Below, in pieces: positions 41,749-53,873 of a stretch of 64,000 bases of DNA. The first letter of the stretch is position 1. Each line of letters opens with the position of its first letter. This DNA is from Gracilariopsis chorda. Lineage: Eukaryota > Rhodophyta > Florideophyceae > Gracilariales > Gracilariaceae. The position numbers and the translations under genes were made by a program. Location: contig NBIV01000288.1 of assembly GCA_003194525.1 (NCBI GenBank), positions 18,185 to 82,184 of the forward strand, read 5' to 3'. The notes beneath the pieces are model-generated. The model was given only the letters and a program-made list of their open reading frames with translations, was not told the DNA's origin and did not search any database.

Positions 41749-42829
41749 TCCAATTCTTGCTTGAGTGCATATCTAGGACGATTGATCACGCACACACATG
41801 AAATGGTTGGTCACACATACATTTTTCAAGATTTATGGGTACGATGCCTTCTTTTGTGAGGCGGTGCAGGCTTTTCAGGATGAAGAAACATGAAGGACAC
41901 ACGGTAAGTTAGGTCATGCTTCGAATATGCAGCGGAACGCGCAGTTTTGGCCAAACGTTCTACTGAACTTCTTAGTGAGATTTATCGATAAGGCCCTGCC
42001 GGCGGCTTGCGCTCACTTCACGGAGTCAGTCAAGCCGACAGGCTTTCCCCCGACCATTTTTGGAATGCGCCGTTCGTATGATGCCGGTGTAGTATTGACG
42101 CAATAGAGTTCTCTTGTGCTGCAAGGGAATCGTACAGGTTCTCATCCTTCTGCGCCTATGGGTCATAATTCTGAAGTACGGAGACGCTGACATGCTGTTT
42201 CACTTGGGGCAGTTCGGTACTCGATCGATCACGTGCGAAAAAAGCCGATCTCCAATACTAGCCATAAAGGTAGACAATCCAGAGTTAGCGAAAATGTTGG
42301 GAAACGTCCCGGTTTTGAAGGTCCTCTCGTGATTCCATTGCAGATTTTGTTTTCTTTCACGCTTTGCCGTAAAGTTTACGCTCTCATCTAGCAGTAATAT
42401 GAATGCCTGTGAGAACTTTCAATATCTCGTAGCCCACGTTTGCACATAGTGATTCCAGCACCAAAGGCACGAGCCTCAAAACCCTAACTTCCAATCCCAT
42501 GCAACGGTAAACAAAGAAGCGGGTGCTTCGTGCCTACTGATAGGGCTGCTACCTCAATGATTTAAACTTTGAAGTTTCGTACATCTATAAGTTGTAACCC
42601 TTTATCTCACAGTCAACAGCTTTTACAGCAAATGTTCGCAAATTTATTGCTTCTCTATTCTACTGGCTAATATCTGTGGTCTTTCAAGACACCGGCGATA
42701 GAAGCGCAATGCAAGCATTTGTTCGCTGACACTTGGCGCCCGGTGGCTGAAACCGCACTTAAACGGATAGGAACGTACATTCGTTTCTTCTTCAAGAATG
42801 GGACCACCAAATGTCATCTTCAGACATAG
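41749..42829. other. Interval without a recognised gene
   Basis: No motif, repeat or convincing ORF. A 72-codon plus frame at 42114-42332 does not start with a supported context. Confidence 0.4.
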
Positions 42830-43040
42830 TGTAGGAGAGGAGAGAGAACAGCAATTAAAGTTCACGTTTACACACTGCAACGATGACGCTTGCTGCTTCT
42901 GTCGTTTGTTATGAGACTCTTGCCTTTTATTGGCATGTCTCCGACCGTTCATATGTTTGAATCACATTCAAACATATGAATTGAAATAATCGGTCGTCAT
43001 TAACAGTACTCCAAAAGGAGTAGCTTAATACTACATTACA
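42830..43040 (-). repeat. 3' LTR of family C (211 bp)
   Basis: It contains a perfect 15-bp inverted repeat (42948-42962 and 42966-42980) with loop CAC. It is preceded on the minus strand by a purine tract AAAAAGGGGGTGAA (43041-43054). Confidence 0.9.
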
Positions 43041-43054
43041 TTCACCCCCTTTTT
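43041..43054 (-). other. Polypurine tract, family C
   Basis: The minus strand reads AAAAAGGGGGTGAA immediately before the 3' LTR. Confidence 0.75.
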
Positions 43055-46000
43055 GAATGAGACATCCTCGTCAATTCTTCAAATTCACGTATGCGATCCT
43101 TGCAGTTACTCAAGTCGTTGTTTGGCATCCAGATAGCATCTTCTTGTGCATCATTTTCAAAGTGTACTAAGTAGTAGACCTTTCCACGCGATTTCTTCCT
43201 ACCAAGGATTGCTTTCACTTCCTGTTCGATATTGCCATCAGCATCGATTACTACCAAAAATGTAGTATTATCATTCTCAGGTCTCACGTACTTCTTCAGT
43301 TTAAATTCATGAAATACATTGTGCGCACGATTCATTGTTGGCGGGAACTCAACTTTATACGTCACAGGACCCATGACTTCAATAATTGCGAGAGGACCAA
43401 CAAAAATTTGGTCTGAGCTAACAGCCTAGAACCAGCAAGATTTAACATGACAAAATCTCCCATTTCAAACGATATACGTCTTCTTTTCTTGTTGGTGTAG
43501 TATACCTGTTGTGCTTGTACCATAGCGAGGTTGTCACGTGCAATAGTTTGAAAAATTTTTTCGTCTGTTCACGCATATCAAATGCAGCTTGACAATTTGA
43601 AACAGTTCTGATTTTCTTCGACAGTTGCGATTGTGGCACATAAACTAGATCCACTTCAAACGGAGTAGGCCCTGTGCTCTTGTGCTTTGTAGAGTGAAAT
43701 TCGAACTCTAACTCGCTCAGAATGACTTCCCAATCCTTAGGCTTGTTCTGAATAACATGGCGTAGCATTTGGCTAAGTGTCCAAATTGTGATCTCACTCT
43801 GTCCATCCGTCTGATGGTGTCCCTTTGTTGCCATATTCTTCTCGATGTTCAACCTGTCTGTGATTCCTTCAAAAAAATTCGATGTGAACATTGGATCTCT
43901 ATCGAAGACGATCCTATCCGGCCTTCTTTGCTTGGAAAACACATGATCGAACAAAATCTAGACAAAATCCGCAGATTTAATACGCTTAGTCCTGGGAATG
44001 AAAAGACTACGCTTCGAACGTTTGTCTATGATGACAAACACAGAGTAATTTCCTTTCGCGGAGGTTGGAAATTGAGTTAACGAATCCATTGTTAACACTC
44101 CCAACATTGCTCAGGATTCTTTTGTAGCTGCAGCATGCCTTTTTCTTTAGCACTTTTTTCGTTGTTATGCTGACACGGAAGCATGAACGCAAATAATCCA
44201 CAACATCTTTGTACATACCTTGCCAGTAGAACAACCTGGCACATTGGTAAAACGTTATCTCGACTCCAAATTGAGGAAAATTATGTACTTCAGCAATAGC
44301 TCGTCTCCGTAGATCTCCTACGTGTGGGAGGTAGAGTCTGTGTGTGCCTCCTGCTGTCCAGAAAAGTTTCTCGTTCTCAAACGTAAAAGTATTTACATAC
44401 ATCTGGACTTTCTTGGAGTGCTGCGTTCCTTTCTCCAAAAAACATGTCCTAAGTTCCTTTGCCCATCTAACATTAGCGTAAGCTTCTTGCATTCTTTGCA
44501 CTAAAGTTAATTCCTTCAGTCTTAATGAGCTAAACAGAGCTGGAATTTCCAAGATCCTATTTAAGGCGTCGGCAGCGCCATTCATTGAGCCCAATAGGTG
44601 TTCAATTGTAAAATTGTAGCTCTGTAGTTCATCAATCCAACGCACCTGTCTTTTATTCAGCTTCTTTCTTTACTGTAGATACTTGACCGGTTCATGATCT
44701 GTTCGTAGAACGAAAGGTCTGTCACGGAGATATACTGCCCAGATTCGTAGTGCAATAATCACTGCCAAGAGTTACTGATCTAGTTTATCCCATCTTGTCT
44801 CCGTATCGGTCAATCTATGCGATAGATATGCGACTGGATGACCATTTTGCTCCAAAGTTGCTCCTACGGCAAACATAGAGGCATCTGTTGTTAGAACAAA
44901 TGGTTCTGTTGATGACGAGTGTTTGAGAAGTGGCACATTCGTAAGCTTCTGCTTCGCTTCTTCAAACGCGTTCTGCTCTCTCTTAGTCCATCTGAAATCT
45001 TTTCGTCCAACGAAATTAGTCAAGTGTAACACAATGCCTGAGTAATTCTTCATGAATCGTCTGCAGAAGTTAGCTAGGCCTAAGAACCAGTGCACTTCTT
45101 TGTCAGTCTGTGGTGTTGGCCAATCCTGAACGGCTTTGAAAAATCTCTGCTGCCTTCTAATTACTTTAGACCTGACGTTGAAACCCAAGTACTGGACTTT
45201 CTCAAGTCCAAAAGCACACTTGCTTGGTCAGAAGTACAGCTTTTGCTTTCGTAATATCTCGAATACACGCTTCAGGTGTTGTCGATGTTGTTCCACAGAC
45301 TTACTGTAAATCAAGATGTCGTCAAGGTATAGTACCATACAATCACCAAGAAATTCTTGGAACAAGCTGGCTAAGAGACGTGAAAAAGCTGCTGGAGCGT
45401 TCTTCAGTCCGAAGCATAAGACTCGCCACTCCAAAGAACCGAAACGTGTTCTTATCGCATTCTTGTGGCAGTCTTTTTCTCTCAACCTCATCTGATGGTA
45501 TCTCCAAGCCAGGTCGAGCTGTGAAAAAATATTTGCCCCAGCGACCTGATCAATAATATCGTCTATCAGCGGGATCGGGCTCGAGTCGGGAATCGTGATA
45601 TTGTTCAGAGCCCTGTAGTGGCATACCATGCCCAAATCGCCGATTTTCTTCTTCACAAAGAATACTGGAGCGCCATAAGGTGACGATGAAGGGCGAAGTA
45701 ACCCTTTATCAAGATACTTCTGTAGTTGTAGCTTGAGCTCTCTCACTTCTTTGGGGACAAACGAATTACTGGTCTTACGGGAGGAGGCTCTCCACGCTTA
45801 AGATTTATTTCGAACTACATGCCGCGTGTTGGGAGTAGCTCTTCTGGCAAGTCGTTGCGAAAAATGTCATTATACTCTGTAAGTATGTCTTTGAAGTCCT
45901 CCTTGGTATCCAATTTCTCTAAGTGGGATGGCATGTTTTCAGTAATTCGTGCCATATAGAACCCACAATTGCCCTTCTTCAGTACTCGTGCAAGTTTCTT

Positions 46001-46489
46001 AAATGACATTCGCTTCAAGGTGTTCCTGTTGCCATAGCTTTTGATCGTCCTAGGCATGACCCTGACTTTGGAGCCATCTGGTCTTGTCAATAGTAGTTCG
46101 TTACTAGACCAATTGATATCCGGGTTATGGCTGTTAAACCATGAACGCCCAAGAATGATAATTGGGGTACCCTCTTCATTTCTCATGTCGATGAGAAAAA
46201 CATTTTCGGTAGATAAAACTCCGTTTATGTTCAAAACCGCTGTCGTCTTACCCCCAACAGGTTTAGATGTCTTATCCCCGAGTTCCACTTCCATACCTTT
46301 TGTGTTTCCGACGTCAAAACCAAACTCCTTGGCGGTTTTCAAGGCCATGAAGTTATGGGAAGCAAAGGAATCAACCACCACTGGAACAGGATGTCCGGCA
46401 AAACTTTAGTCGTACATCCAGTTATCCTCCCCTGCCACATTCAAGGCGGAGAGGCGAGGCATCTCAATGATGTCTCGAGGAGCCCCACC
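43042..46489 (-). pseudogene. pol: Pol of family C (protease to chromodomain), decayed
   Basis: Right to left on the minus strand. The protease region (45815-46381 and upstream) reads VVVDSFASHNFMA, with Phe where the DSG triplet needs Gly; a TAA precedes it near 46404. RT (45228-45746): MVCHYRALNNIT, FSQLDLAWRYHQMR and YLDDILIYS. RNase H (44772-45188): VLTTDASMFAVGATL. Integrase (44007-44645 and 43442-43954): the zinc domain has HNFPQFG but lacks the second His and one Cys; core DPMFTSNFF and GQSEITIWTL. Chromodomain (43042-43374): VKAILGRKKSRGKVYYLVHFEN. Several frame breaks separate the parts. Inactive as written. Confidence 0.88.
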
Positions 46490-46499
46490 ACTGTGTGGC

Positions 46500-47215
46500 A
46501 ATACTAGTTTTTCTGGTTTGTCTAGTTTTGACCTTTTCTATCTCCGCAAGAAGGATGGGGAAGGTCGCTCTAACCGTTTCGACCACAAGTAAAGCATCTT
46601 TCGTTCTTTCTGTAAAGGGTTCGTTCTCTATTCTTAAAAGGACCCTAACTCACATGATTATTGTCTTTCCAAGCAGTTCTGGAATCTTTCTTCTGTTCCA
46701 AAGTTTTGTTTCCTCTCTTGAAGTTCTTATTATCGTACCCCCTTCTTCTTCTTTCTTCTTTATTTTGGGTTCAATATGTCTGATTATGGCATATTGATAG
46801 AGGTATTTTCTTTTTATGAGAAAAACCTCTCCCTCCTAAGAAAGGCTAACAACTTCTGTGGCCACTGGCGGACTATCTCCGCCAAAGTCTTACCTTTTCT
46901 CTCTGCTGCGGCAGGAAGCTCGCGTCTCCTAAAATCTGTCCGCTTAGTACAACGAAGCATATAGTGTTCAGCGCTGTTGGTAGCGCGCGTGTTACAGTCA
47001 CATCGTGATGGTTTCCCTTCTATGTAACTTGCAACAGGGTGAAGCTTCGGCGTGTGTCCTACATAGATCTGAGACAGCGTGACTTCTGCTTTCCGAGGCG
47101 ATATGATGCCTTGTAGTTCTTCTGGGACATCATTGATCAAACACTTTGCTTTAGAGGCAGCCATTATTCGTGTCTTGGCGTCCTCAAAGTAGACCGGTAC
47201 TCTGACTTGATCTTT
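46500..47215 (-). pseudogene. 5'-truncated LINE inserted in family C
   Basis: The minus strand encodes ISPRKAEVTLSQIYVGHTPKLHP, a C-x-C, EHYMLRC and RRRELPAAAE, ending RRERFFS at 46814. This matches the LINE ORF2 end at 31050-31370. About 315 bases of presumed 3' untranslated sequence follow, down to about 46500. On both sides the sequence returns to family C gag/protease, so the LINE entered the element. Exact ends are uncertain. Confidence 0.6.
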
Positions 47216-48043
47216 CATGATCGGACCCCCTTGTACTTTCCTTTGAAGTCTTCTGAAATTCTCCACTCAACCTCATTGAGAGTTCCAAAGTTCTAGCGTA
47301 GTCGTATGCAACGTGAATGCTGGGACGGTCTGTGCGATCAATGGGTTGAGAATCCGGAAAGCGTTTGGCAAAATTTCCTTCGTAAGAATTGGACAAACTG
47401 TTGAAAAAGTAGATATATGCTTCATTCGTTGGAGTATCGCACAACGAAACCAAGTCTTCAAAATTTGCTACATGCTCGTTGAGGTCGTTGTAATCCTCCA
47501 ACTTGATATCTATCAATTGTACATGAGCCGCTGCTTTCTAGTTTGATAGCACAAGCTCGTGAATCTTCTCACGCTTCAGCTCTTCCAGTGTCTGAGGTTT
47601 TTGATTTTCGCATTCCAAGCAAAGCATCCATGACACTGCACGATTTTGTAAATGGCATTCAGCCAAAGCTATCATTTTAGGTTCTGAGTAGTTGCACAGC
47701 GTTCCATACTTATCAATTGAGTAGAAAAAGCTTTTCACTCGTTCGGACTTGCGATCTGCGGTAGTCCCTCTGAAAATCGGAACAGGCGGCGCATTGAAAG
47801 CACTTGCTCCAACGTTAGCCTGGCCATAGATATACTCTGCGCGCTGTTCAACTGAGTCTGAAGAGTCTGAATGAGATTTGCCTGCTGCGGAACTGCATTT
47901 TCCAGTACAGTCAGGTGCTGCTGATACTGTGAAACGTCAGCTGGTTCCACATTTGGTTCAAGGTTTGCAACCCTGCGATTGCGTGAAACGGAACCCATGT
48001 TCTCAAAAACTATTCTGAGATCGTTAGATGCTACCAAATGCAA
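47216..48043 (-). pseudogene. gag: Gag of family C, partial
   Basis: Three minus-strand pieces. 47735-48043 has MGSVSRNRRVANLEPNVEP and a helical segment. 47538-47738 has FFYSIDKYGTLCNYSEPKMIALAECHLQNRAVSW, a Ty3-type capsid start. 47184-47516 has LEDYNDLNEHVANFEDLVSLC with INSL-like FFNSLSNSYEGNFAKRF. The zinc knuckle is absent because the LINE replaces or interrupts this part. Frameshifts separate the pieces. Confidence 0.75.
48021..48038 (-). promoter_or_regulatory. Probable primer binding site, family C
   Basis: On the minus strand, TTTGGTAGCATCTAACGA follows the 5' LTR end; the TGGTAGC start resembles tRNA 3'-end complements used by LTR elements. Confidence 0.5.
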
Positions 48044-48249
48044 GAGAAGAGAGAGAATAGCAATTGAAGTTCACGTTTGAACACTGCAACGATGAAGTTT
48101 GCTGCTTCTGTCGTTTGCGATGAGACACTTGCCATGTATAGGCATGTCTCCGGCCGTTCATATGTTTGAATCACATTCAAATATATGAATTAAAATAAGC
48201 GGTCGTCATTAACAGTAGTCTAAGAGGAGTAGCTTAATACTATATTACA
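48039..48249 (-). repeat. 5' LTR of family C (211 bp)
   Basis: Same length as 42830-43040, about 11% diverged. The 15-bp hairpin is kept with one change. Confidence 0.9.
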
Positions 48250-49801
48250 CACAGTGAAAGGAAATCGCTCTGTTTGCGCACTTTCTTTAATGCTTCACAT
48301 TTTCTTACCTTCTATACTTTCCTACTTCCTTAACTTTCGTCGAACGTCTGGCATCTACATTGGCTCTCTAGATTACCCTGTAATCTGTTACAGAAACCAC
48401 CGCAAAGCCAATTACCAATGCCCTCTTGGAAAAGTTTGCATGTTAGTCGCGTGTGATCGACAAACCGCTCTTTGACGCGTTCGAGATGGTCTCAGCTGTG
48501 ATGTTGATCCTTCGTACATATCACCACAAACAAATCCTTCTCCAAGTCCGTCTCCTCGAGTATGTACACAGATTGGGGATGATGAAATCTTTTGCAGTTG
48601 TAACGATGGGGTGTCGGCTAGTATTGCTTGGGAATTTGATGAAAGCTGATTGTAGGAATTTGGTCGACTGGGCAATGGTTTATTATATGTTCGGTGCTTG
48701 TGAAAGGCTTCGAGAGCCTCAATTGATGGTTGAGAGGACTCGGGAGGTGGTCAATACATTTGTGCAGTAGAGGGCTGTGGAACTCATGCAAACACTGATA
48801 CTTCTGTTGTGTGCTATTAGACTCCTTAACGATATTTAGCAAGAAGATGAGAATGTTAAAAGAGCAGTGAAATTTGTATGATGCCTTCTTGTTAACTCTA
48901 TTCTGTACGTGACCAGTAACCAAAACCATCATGTTCAGTATGCTTGCGCAGTACTTGCAGTCACTCGGGTCGTTTTCTCCAGAACCTTCACGAAGGTGAA
49001 GTGCCAAAATAGTAAAGGTCTAGCTTTTCCAGTACATGTTCGAGCTCTTCAGAGTTATGTTCTGAGGCTTGCATGCATAGTTTCTTTGAAATTGAACTCG
49101 AAATCAGAATACAATGAATAAAATGCGATCGATCAATGTTGAGTTCATTTGGTAACGATTGAAACTACTTAATGTCTACTTTTCGTACGGATTCGAGTGG
49201 GCACTGTTGAAGTGTTCAATATATTAGTAAGAGGAGCGTTTGAGCACTTTGCAAGAAAGCAATGGCGATAATGAAACTAATGTGGAACACACTAATTCCG
49301 AATTCTAGATTCTCGAGCACTTCACGAGAAGTAGTTTGGTCCACACTATTTAACATAATGGGTTCAAGAACGGACGCTACTTGAGTAGGATCGTAGCTCA
49401 TATTGAATTACAAATTTTCCCCGCAGAATATCTGTATCGGAATTTCTCTACGTGTGTTATCGTAGGAAAAGACCGGCAGTCTACTTGTCTGATAATATTA
49501 ACTCATTGTTTTTGGACCGGACGTATGGAACACCAAAGTGGAATTGATTGACGTCGCAGTCGTTTCTGAAAAATGCTCCCCCTAAAAGGGCGGTTCCATG
49601 AGGTGACGCTGTTGATGATGATAAAACCAGAAACGTTTGTCAACCAATAGAATACACCCACGTACAAATCTGAGTTGCTACATCATCATCTTGTCGGCAG
49701 TTTCCAAGCTTTTGCCGACAAAATGATGACAACGATACCAGCCCCAACGCTCCCGATAATTGCAAACGTATCTTTGGTTCTTCTTTCCCTTTCTGCAGGT
49801 T
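48250..49801. other. Interval without a recognised gene
   Basis: A short stretch at 49277-49353 shares the GTGTGG/CCACAC words seen near 5756-6299. Open frames (for example 48453-48770 and 48618-49007 minus) overlap each other and show no motifs. Confidence 0.4.
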
Positions 49802-51146
49802 ATGAGTGCAGCTCCGTCGTCTTTCCAACCTGTAGCGCAACCAATACATCTCACACGGCATGCTGATGCACTTTCAGCCCGCAATCATGTTCAGTCTATG
49901 ACACGAGAGATACATTGTTCCAACGAAGATGGAACGGCTAACGCAGCACTGCCGAAAAACTTGGATGAAGCTTGCCATATTTTTTTTTGGTGCTCACTTT
50001 GATAACGAGCAGTGCAAAATGGCTTTAAAGGCTCTCAAAATAATTGGTGCTCATAAAACTACGCTCAGAACAAAACAAACTGTTCTAGCGTACACGATGG
50101 TGCAACTAGGAATCAATCTTAGTCAGCTTCAAAACCTTATTACTGGTACAGTTCACGGTATCTCGGATATACTTCACTTGCGTCACATTCCCTCTACTAC
50201 AGTTAGATCCAATCGCGCGGCAAAGAAATCTGAGTCCATAGATTGGATACGTGGAGACCTTCCGAGCATTCAAGACGGAAACATTGTCGTGAACGTTCCT
50301 AATTTGAGTGAAACCCAACCACCCATCTGTGTATCCGTAGACGTTACAAGTCTGGATTTTGAGGCGGTCGAATATTGTAGGCTACTACATATTCCATCTG
50401 ACACGCGAATGACGTCTGCTCAACAACTTCTTATGGAATGCCTTGATCGCGAACAATTGGATACGGAGCAAGTTGATCCCTGGAGCGAACAAACTACTCC
50501 ATTGAACAACAATTCTAGTTTCACACCTGCAGCTATACATTTCGTGGCTAGAGGAGTGACTAAGAGTTATATATGCAGGTTAGACCGGGGACAAAGACCG
50601 CATGTGAGAGATAAAAGGACGTTGAAAAGAAAGTTAAGACAATTAAAAAGCGCATATGGGACATGTTTATCGAGGCATACGAACACAATACAGGGCGACC
50701 CAGATGCATTTGCTTTGTATGCAGACGGCAGATATTATATCATGCATGCCTTTCGTTTTCTCAAACGGCATCCTAGTTTAAAGCCTCGCGCAACCTGAGC
50801 ATTACAAAGCGACGCTCAAAAAGAGAAGGGAGTTGATGATGGTGTTTCCGGGTTTGGATTTGGCGGCAGGACGTATCGATCATCTCCTAAGAAAAAGCGA
50901 ACGAACGCCCAAGATGTAAATGTTGGAGGTGATAATTTGGTGAACGCATTACATTCTGCGGTTGATATTGTGGCGAAAGAAATTCAAGAGGCGGAGAGAG
51001 ACAAACTCCTTTTTGAAACTTTTGACGCGCAAGCGCGTTCAACTTGTTCAACATTGGACGCTATCGCAGAAGCAAAATCTATGATAGATCAATGTACGGG
51101 CGAAGAGAAAGAAAGGCTCTCCAGATCATCTTGGACATACTTGTGA
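49802..51146 (+). pseudogene. PIF/Harbinger partner protein, copy 3 (best preserved)
   Basis: From ATG 49802 (MSAAPSSFQPVAQP) the frame runs to NLDEACHIFFW. At a nine-T run (about 49979-49987) it shifts into a long frame that continues to TGA 50796-50798 and, after the stop, stays open to 51146. Blocks: FDNEQCKMALKALKIIGAH; IRGDLPSIQDGN; SLDFEAVEYCRLLHIP; LLMECLDREQL; a basic RDKRTLKRKLRQLKSAYGTC with FRFLKRHPSLKP; GFGFGG and PKKKR, a possible nuclear localisation signal; and a C-terminal helix FETFDAQARSTCSTLDAI. The basic block and hP tail resemble the Myb/SANT-like partner of Harbinger transposases. No transposase accompanies this copy. Confidence 0.7.
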
Positions 51147-51149
51147 AGA

Positions 51150-51494
51150 ATCTCGCTTCTTCATAGTGATGCAGGACTGCACATTTCTGGACATTTGTTT
51201 AGGTAAGAGTGTGGCTGTATTGTTTACTCTTGCTTGTACTGGACTGAATGGGTCATTGGAGAATGCGAAATTTGTCACTGACTCTATCTGGAAGTGTGAC
51301 GGAGTTTAAACTTGTTTTGCTGATGTATATCAAAGAAAAATATCATGACGGCAATGTAGGTAGGACCAATCGAATCACTCATCACCCAGAGTAGATTCAG
51401 ATTTCAAACGGAAGCGTAAGAGGAACTGCAAGCTGAAAAGGGAAACAAACTGACACTATTTCTTGTCTCTTGTGCTTCATATATGCGTTGTGGT
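51150..51494. other. Interval without a recognised gene
   Basis: Sequence between the Harbinger partner copy 3 and the truncated family D element. Nothing is recognised. Confidence 0.4.
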
Positions 51495-52736
51495 TTCGCT
51501 TACGATCAAACTCAAACCCTGAGAGACGAAGTCTCCAGCGGGCGAGTCTTCCTGAACAATCGGCTAGGTTTAGGATCTAGCTCAGGGAGTGGTGATCTGT
51601 CTTAACCGTAAAGGATTCTCCTTCCAGGTAAGGTCGTAAGCGCAGCATTTTCTTTACTACAGCCAAACATTCCTTCTCCGTAGTTGTGTATCTCTTCTCT
51701 GCCTGACTCAAGGAGTGGCTCCAGTACCCGATGGGTTTGTATTCCTTACCATATGATTGCTACAGAAACAAGATGCAACCAACTTGGACGTGACACGCGT
51801 GGGTGTCCAATAGGTACGGACGTCCTGGCACGGGTAGAGCCAGAATTGGAGGGGATATCAAGTGGTCACGGAGGTCTTGGAAGGCTTGATATTCCTCATC
51901 ATTCAATGCTCCGAATCGGTCTGGTTGCCTTTTTTCGAGCTTCTTATTGAGAGGAGCCGCGATACGGGCGAAGTTGGGGACAAAGCGTCGGAAGACGTTA
52001 CATAGACCTATAAAGGTTCTGATCTCCGTTTGGTTCGTGGGTGTCGTCACGTGCCGGTCAGCGTCGCAAGCTCGCTGAGAAGCTTGACTTCTACTAGGAT
52101 GAACGAAGTGCCCAGGGTAATCCACTGAAGATTGTAAGAAGAAACACTTTTTTATCTTCAGTGTGATTCCCGCTTCTCATAAAAGGTTGAGAATGTTCCT
52201 CACGTGTTGGAAGTGTTCCTCGATGTTTGGTGACTATATAATCACATCACGTCGTCCAGGTACACCAGGGCGTACTGCCACTTGACCTGATTCAGGATAA
52301 TATTCAGCGCCCGCTAAAAGGTGGCTGGCGCGTTCTTCAACCCAAAGGGCATCCTTAGAAAGCGATAAAAACCCATCTAGGATGTGAAAGTAGTCTTTTC
52401 CCTGTCTTCTTCTGCAACCTCTACCTGCTCATAACCCCAATTGGCGTCAAGGATTGAGAATATTTGTGCGTCCCAAAGGGAATCTATAAATTCATCCGTT
52501 CTTGGTATAAGGTACGCATCTCTGACCGTAACGGCGTTCAACTTACTGTAGTCCATACAAAACCTCCATGAATCGTTCATTTTTTGAGCAAAAACCACGG
52601 GCGATGCCCACTCTGCCGAAGACGGGTCTACAATGCCAGCTTTTAGCATCCGCTCGACTTTGGCTTTCTCCATGTCACGATCGTTGTTCACAGCCCTGTA
52701 CGGGACTTGGTACATTGGCTTAGCACCCGGTTTCAA
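51495..52736 (-). pseudogene. RT and RNase H region, family D
   Basis: RT pieces: WASPVVFAQKMNDSWRFCMDYSKLNAVT, FSILDANWGYEQV (52377-52736) and YLDD near 52265. A connection region RTFIGLCNVFRRFVPNFARIAAPLN precedes PIGYWSHSLSQAEKRY..EKECLAVV. Frame changes occur between pieces and a stop lies in the DHHSLS region near 51585. Confidence 0.8.
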
Positions 52737-52894
52737 GTTTTATACGATGTTGGGCTGCTGAAACCTGTCCCAATCGGCCAGAACACATGTCCTTAAAGTG
52801 CTGTAAAAGGATGGGTATGTCGTCCCGGTATTCTGCGTATTCTTCACCAATGTGGACGATATCGCGCCAGTCTCCCGCGGGGGTTTGATCTTTG

Positions 52895-53731
52895 TCACTG
52901 AGAACCGTTGTGACTGTTTTCTGTCCCTCCACTTTTTTGTCTTGCGACCCTCCGGGGCGGCCAGTAATTGCCAGCAATTACCAGTGGGGACGGTAACGCG
53001 AGGCCAACTACGGTATGTTTCGGCATGCGCACCGTTTGGTGCAAAAAGTTGCTGATGAGGACCTCGAAAGGGCGTCTCGGGGCGATATTCATGACCCCTT
53101 TAGCCCTAAGAGAGAGGTCGCGGTGAACGGTTTTCGGGGTGACGAGGATTTCCCGTTGGGTCATCGGTGTGACGGTTATAGCTTTCGCTAATCGGACCTT
53201 GTTGGAGAGCGTTTGACGCGGGAACGCGCTGGTGCGCTTTTCGTTCCCTTTGGGTCCATTAGAAGTGCCGACTAAGGTTACAGGCTGTGTGCCATAGAGC
53301 ATAATTATCCGTTCGGGCGGGTAGAAAGCTCGGATGTGCCTATCAATGAAGGCTGTGCCTAGGAGAAGGTTTGCCGCAAGATTCGTGGCTACCAGGAAGG
53401 TCACGTTCGCGGTGAGACTCTCAAGGCGGGAATGGAGAAGGATAGAACCAATGATGTTCATTGGTGTTTTTGAAGCGTTTAAAACGCGTGGTGTTCGTCT
53501 CATCTTGAGATGTTGGTGGTACCCTTCGATTAAGTGCTTAACACGGATTAAGTTGGGGCCTGCGCCCGTATTTAAGATTCCCAAAAGGGTTCTGGTGGCG
53601 CGGGGGGTTAAGCCCGTTTCTACCTGAACTTTGTAGTTCTCTCGGGTTATGAAGAATACGGAACCAGGTTCGGGAGTGTCCGTATCGCTCTTTTCCGGAG
53701 AGCTACATTGCTGGGGCGAGTCAGCTCCCAT
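52895..53731 (-). pseudogene. Protease region, family D
   Basis: An open frame of 278 codons. The active-site motif reads ILNTGAGPNLI where family A has LDTGAGPNF, so the catalytic Asp is Asn (AAT). The downstream region has LLLGTAFIDRHIRAFYP, matching VILGCD.CDRFV.. of family A. This single change would abolish protease activity. Confidence 0.8.
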
Positions 53732-53873
53732 AGGAGGTTGTGAATCTGATTGTCAGGTGGGGTCGAGGCATTCACCTCCGAAGGAGAGCTGTGCCTCTAC
53801 GCTTTTTTCTGATCGTTTCCCTGTGGGGTCTCCGCATTTGCCACAGGATCCTGCTCGATTGAGAGGACCTGAT

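Larger units (their letters stand above)
42830..48249 (-). mobile_element. Ty3/gypsy chromodomain element, family C, old (5.4 kb)
   Basis: Minus orientation. LTRs of 211 bp at 48039-48249 (5') and 42830-43040 (3') begin TGTAAT on the minus strand. The flanks CATAG (42825-42829) and CACAG (48250-48254) are a 5-bp target duplication with one change. The order gag, protease, RT, RNase H, integrase, chromodomain runs right to left. The LTRs differ at about 23 of 211 positions, so the insertion is old. A LINE fragment lies within it at about 46500-47215. Confidence 0.9.
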
